DNA from: Rhinopomastus cyanomelas
Taxonomy: Eukaryota > Chordata > Aves > Bucerotiformes > Rhinopomastidae
NCBI GenBank assembly: GCA_013400115.1
Contig: VXBP01002800.1
Location: 496,001-560,000, forward strand
Direction of reading: 5' to 3'
DNA length: 64,000 bases
The notes beneath the pieces are model-generated. The model did no database searches. It was not told the DNA's origin and saw only the letters and a program-made list of their open reading frames with translations. Below, piece by piece: positions 60,026 to 64,000 of this stretch (positions within the stretch are counted from its first letter, which is position 1; each line of letters opens with the position of its first letter). A program made the translations under genes and the position numbers.

Positions 60026-61423
60026 CTTTCCCCCCAATATACTGGTTTGACTTAGAAGATACATAATTCAGCCCTGTGATTTTATTTTCACCTCAGTCTC
60101 TTCTAACTAACAGCACTTTCTGTAGTTAAGAGCATATTTGTGCAGACAGTGTCTGCTTCTGCAAGTTATAAGACTTGATGTGTACAGTTAATGCCAATGG
60201 TTGGGATGCAGAAAGGCTCCTGCTTTTACTTGTTCCTATGGAGATCAAGGTCACTGCTAGATCTTGCTTGTCACATTGAGGGTGCAGTAAGTGAGACAGC
60301 ACACCTACTGCCAGGACCAGATGGGACACATGACTCTAAATTGACCAGCAGGGTATTCCATCCCGTATACATCACACTGAGTATAAAGGTGGGAGACCAC
60401 AAGGGTCAGCTCTGTTCTTTTTGTCTCTCTTCTTCAATGGCCAGCATCTGAAGAGGACTCTGTTCATTCTGCATTTGATCCAAATCCATGCATTCCTGAG
60501 TCCAGCTCTTGCATCTAGTTCCGGCCTGACACTGAGTCCAGTCTGCAACCTCCCCAGCATCTGCAGCAATTGTGATTATGATGTCATTCCTAGCAGGAGG
60601 AGGGAGGGTTTGGTATTGGTTTCGAACACACACCATATTATCATTATTTTCATTAAAGCTAGTGTAGTTTTCTTTTCCAATCCGTAAAACTCTTTATCTT
60701 ACACCTTCTCCATCCCCTCTTTTAGGGAGGGAGAAGGGCTAATAAAAAGCATCTGTCATTTGTCTCGTTGCTCATCCAGCCTCAACTCATGAAACCCTTT
60801 TTTTTGCTTGCTGTAAGACTATAAACTATCAGAAGAACTATAGACTAGTTGCTATTAACTGCATTTAAAGTATGCTTATCTGGGTGGCTGAAATCACAGA
60901 TGGGCTGTCTTCCACCTCACAAATAATGTGTTAATTTTGGGAAGTACAAAGACACCTGTGCATACACACGACACAAGCTCTAATAATATTTCGGGCATCT
61001 GACCAACAGGTAAAATGAAGGAAATACCAAGTGTGTCCAGAGCAATGACCTTCACCAAAGTCAGTAGCTTCTCATTGTTAACACTTGCCTTAGTCACCCA
61101 TGCAACACTGTCTGCTGTTGACTTTGTACTCTGTGTACGTGCGTGAATACGTAGCGGTGCAAGGGAGTTGGACCAGTATAGAATTGTAGTAACGTATGCA
61201 CTAAACAAAAACTGTAATTTCTATCTAAAGGAAAAGTAATCTACTGTGCAAAAGATAAGAGTGATATGACTACAACAGGGATGTCCCTCTGGCTGGCTTC
61301 AGGAAAAGTGCCTTCCTTCTCATACGCTCTTTTTTTAAAGCTTCCCTCAAGGCAGGCTTGCAGAGGTGAGATGAGCTGAGTCACAGAAATCCAGCCCTGT
61401 GGCCATAACTTTTGATTAAGTTA
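60026..61423. other. Non-coding interval
   Basis: Unique sequence, nothing recognised. Confidence 0.6.
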
Positions 61424-61495
61424 ATCAGTGCTGGGTTAACAGTCATACTTGATCTCAAAGGTCTTTTCCAACCAAACTTATTCTGTGATTCTGTG
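61424..61495 (+). mobile_element. CR1 LINE terminal 72 bases, second subfamily
   Basis: A tiny plus-strand 3' end: 'cagtgctgggttaacagtca', 'ctcaaaggtcttttccaacc' and tail 'ttctgtgattctgtg'. It is the same subfamily as 11871-12369, whose last bases read alike. Severe 5' truncation. Confidence 0.88.
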
Positions 61496-63914
61496 CCACT
61501 TCTGTGGAAACCTGTTCTTTACTTGCAGAACAAAGCAACCCAGCTCTGACAAATTCTACCCAAGCAATCAGCTGTCTTAACATGCCGCACAATCTGTATC
61601 GCGCTACGTTGCTTGACATCCTTACAGAGAGAGTTACCTCATTCTAAATACAGTGCTCTGAGTCTATCTCCTGTTGGCAGCTCTCTTCTAGGAGGCACTG
61701 TGCATTACAGGCCCTCCTTCACAACACAGAAGACCCATCTCAGTGGTGACAGTTGATGTGACCTTTAGTGTGGGTAGAATTAAATCACAGGCAATTAAGA
61801 TTAAGCTAGGCTGAAGCAATATCAATTTGTAACTCTCTAGAAATCACAATGTATAGCTGACAAAAGAGCATTTATCTTGATGCTGAGATGGTAGAAAAGC
61901 AGTGCTTAGAAATCCGTAACTAACTCTCATCTGTCTGTACCTGTCATCTTGTAGCTAGAAGTCAGTCTTGTTAAGTTTCATCACTTCCCTCGCTATTTAT
62001 ACAGCGTTACTGCAGCAGCTACAGAATATATTTAGAATTAAAATAACAAAAGACATATCTATGACTGTAGCCTCCTCTACCACCTTCATTAATTTATATG
62101 ATACAGTGATTTCCAGTAGCATTAATCTAATAATTTCAGTGGGAATGCAACAATGTACAGAAATTACTCCCTTTCATGTGATCACTGTGTGAAGTTTGCT
62201 CTCAGTTTCTCCAATTGCTCTTCAAACAGCTGCCTTTTATAACAGCCTGAAAAGTCACCACAGAAAGGCAATTTCTGACCCCAGGACAGGCAGCAATTTC
62301 AGTTTGCTCAAAGCCATCAGAGCTGTTCCTCCCTTTCATAATGCAAAAGCTGTAGTTTAAGGATTGCAGCTGCTACAGCGTGGCCCAGAGGAGAAATCTC
62401 TGCATGTATCAAGTCCCATGTCACAGCTGGCAACTTCAATTTCATCTAAAAGTGCCCACAGTTTCTGGAACACTGGGATCAAGTCACTCAAAATAGTGCC
62501 TGTATTAATATCAGCATTCCTCACTACCTGTCATTTCCAAATGGTTTAAAGTTACAGCCCTGTTGTGAAGTATGGGGCAAACATTGAAATAGACAACAGT
62601 ATTTGGGGGAATAAAGAAATGGGGACAACTGTAGTAATGGCCAAATCCAAAAGGAGAGGTTGCACTCTTCTAGCCAGATGACAGTAGTTGGGTGGCAGGC
62701 AAATACAGGAATAGAAATGGCAAAACTCACTGCTTGCACAGCAGATGTAAACTATTTCCACTGAGTGCAAGCAGTTAGTTGAGAAACACTACTCCTTATG
62801 ATAGCCATCATGTTAAAGACTTGGAGGACAACATTTTTGCTCTTTTTGTTTGAGAAAGGTCTACCTCTGACAGGCCACTCCAACCAAACATTATGCAAAC
62901 CTCTAGGCAGTATAAGTATCTCCATCAGAATCCAGGCAATGTTTCGTTCTTATGGATTTCACTACTACATTTGAGGAACTGCATTCAGAAATCCCAAGAT
63001 AGCTTCTAAAATCCATTTCCCAGGAATGTAAACTTGCAATATATATGTCCTTACAGCTATTAAAAAGTCCAGACTCTCCAGAATATTTGCATGTGCAGAT
63101 CTTACCCAGGTATGCTCAGATGGGACAAAAAACCCTTTTGGAGTCCCTTTATCTGGCTAGTGTTCTACTAGCCAGTCTGACAGTTAGTTTCTAAGGTATT
63201 ATTAATATATATTTATTAGCACAGAGTTCAAAGACATTAATATTTTACAGCATAGAGGAAGAAATATCCCCTCTTATTATAGCCTGACCGCACTGATGCT
63301 ATCACAGATATCAATCTAGATATAAGAAAAAAGCCAGAAAACCTCAGTACTACCGCTGGGTTTTATCGAGGGTGTAGATTATGTTCTCTGTTGCTGATAA
63401 GGTGATAGAGCCTTAGAGAATACACTGAGAACTTGCCTGCTGATATTTTCCATACATTTTTTCACCTCCCTTTTATATTTTCTTCTAGGTAGGCAGACAA
63501 GAGTCAAAGGATTCAAGCACTTTCTTTCTGTCCTCAAGGTATATCCTTTCTTTACCCATTCTCCTGGCTTTTACTTTATGTTTGCCTCTTTCTGCTCCTT
63601 CTGTGAACTAGTAAGCATCTGTGACAGCTAACTTCACAAACAGAACTCCAGCTGTCCACAGATAAAGCCTTTCCAGAGTCATGGGCATACCAAATAAGGA
63701 GGAGACCTCTTTGGTTAACTGTGAAACTCATGGGAAACAACATATGATAACTGCTAAAGGACAGAGCAATGTAACTCTTTGGGAATGATAAAAACCATTG
63801 TGTTCCTTCTTATCATTTGTTGCCTACTTATCCTCCTTGAACTTCTCACTTAAGGTCAGCTATCACATCTACAGTGCAGTGGTCATGGGATACCTATGAC
63901 AAATACAAGTAGGG
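61496..63914. other. Non-coding interval
   Basis: About 2.4 kb of AT-rich unique sequence; no gene, RNA or repeat recognised. Confidence 0.6.
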
Positions 63915-64000
63915 AATCATAGAATCACAGAATCATTAGGGATTGGAAGTGACCTCAAAAGATCATCTAGTCCCATCCCCCTGACACAGCAGGATCACCT
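63915..64000 (-). mobile_element. CR1 LINE 3' end, main subfamily, cut by window edge
   Basis: Begins with two octamers in reverse (aatcatagaatcacagaatc), then 'attagggattggaagtgacc' and 'aaaagatcatctagtcccat', ending 'cagcaggatcacct' at the last base. The rest of the element lies beyond the window. Confidence 0.95.

Noticed and set aside
1..64000. LTR retroviruses, DNA transposons, CRISPR arrays, operons
   Set aside because: No long terminal repeats, primer-binding sites, terminal inverted repeats with a transposase, or regularly spaced repeats were recognised by eye; the gene-poor CR1-rich composition is vertebrate.

Overview
This window looks like non-coding nuclear DNA from a bird. It contains about two dozen fragments of CR1, the main avian/sauropsid LINE. 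Most are 5'-truncated and end in the CR1 3' terminal octamer (ATTCTATG or ATTCTGTG). The rest is AT-rich, largely unique sequence with no bacterial-style gene organisation. By eye, recognisable CR1 covers roughly 15% of the window, which is high for a bird. That would fit a CR1-rich lineage such as woodpeckers and allies (Piciformes), but this is inference from density alone. I found no confident protein-coding gene. Long open frames either lie inside or antisense to CR1, or are chance ORFs; two stretches flanked by splice-site-like dinucleotides are given as candidate exons only.

Layout. 1-4032 is unique sequence. 4033-5039 holds two CR1s in opposite orientations. 5040-11870 is unique. 11871-15608 holds a plus-strand CR1 with a tiny nested CR1-tail-like insert, a reverse-transcriptase fragment and an older minus-strand CR1. 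15609-22821 is unique, with candidate conserved non-coding elements. 22822-24986 has an older CR1 and a 1.15-kb CR1 carrying the linker and N-terminal reverse-transcriptase region. 28510-31865 has three CR1 fragments. 31866-42042 is a 10-kb CR1-poor interval with one ambiguous base (38029). 42043-45161 is the richest part: a 1.34-kb minus-strand CR1 that retains the FADD catalytic motif, then a tRNA-Lys-derived SINE with a CR1-like tail, then two more CR1s. 46147-46526 is a head-to-head pair of CR1 fragments. 47493-47680 is a candidate exon. 49713-54211 holds three CR1s. 58612-61495 holds short and ancient CR1 pieces, and a last CR1 is cut by the right edge.

The most unusual element is at 43413-43598 on the minus strand. 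It has a 73-nt tRNA-Lys-like head with recognisable A and B boxes, a short body with two perfect hairpins, and a 3' end matching the CR1 tail seen elsewhere in the window. This is the design expected of a SINE mobilised in trans by CR1 reverse transcriptase, so the CR1s here are plausibly its source of retrotransposition machinery. All boundaries were placed by eye and should be read as accurate to about 5-20 bases.
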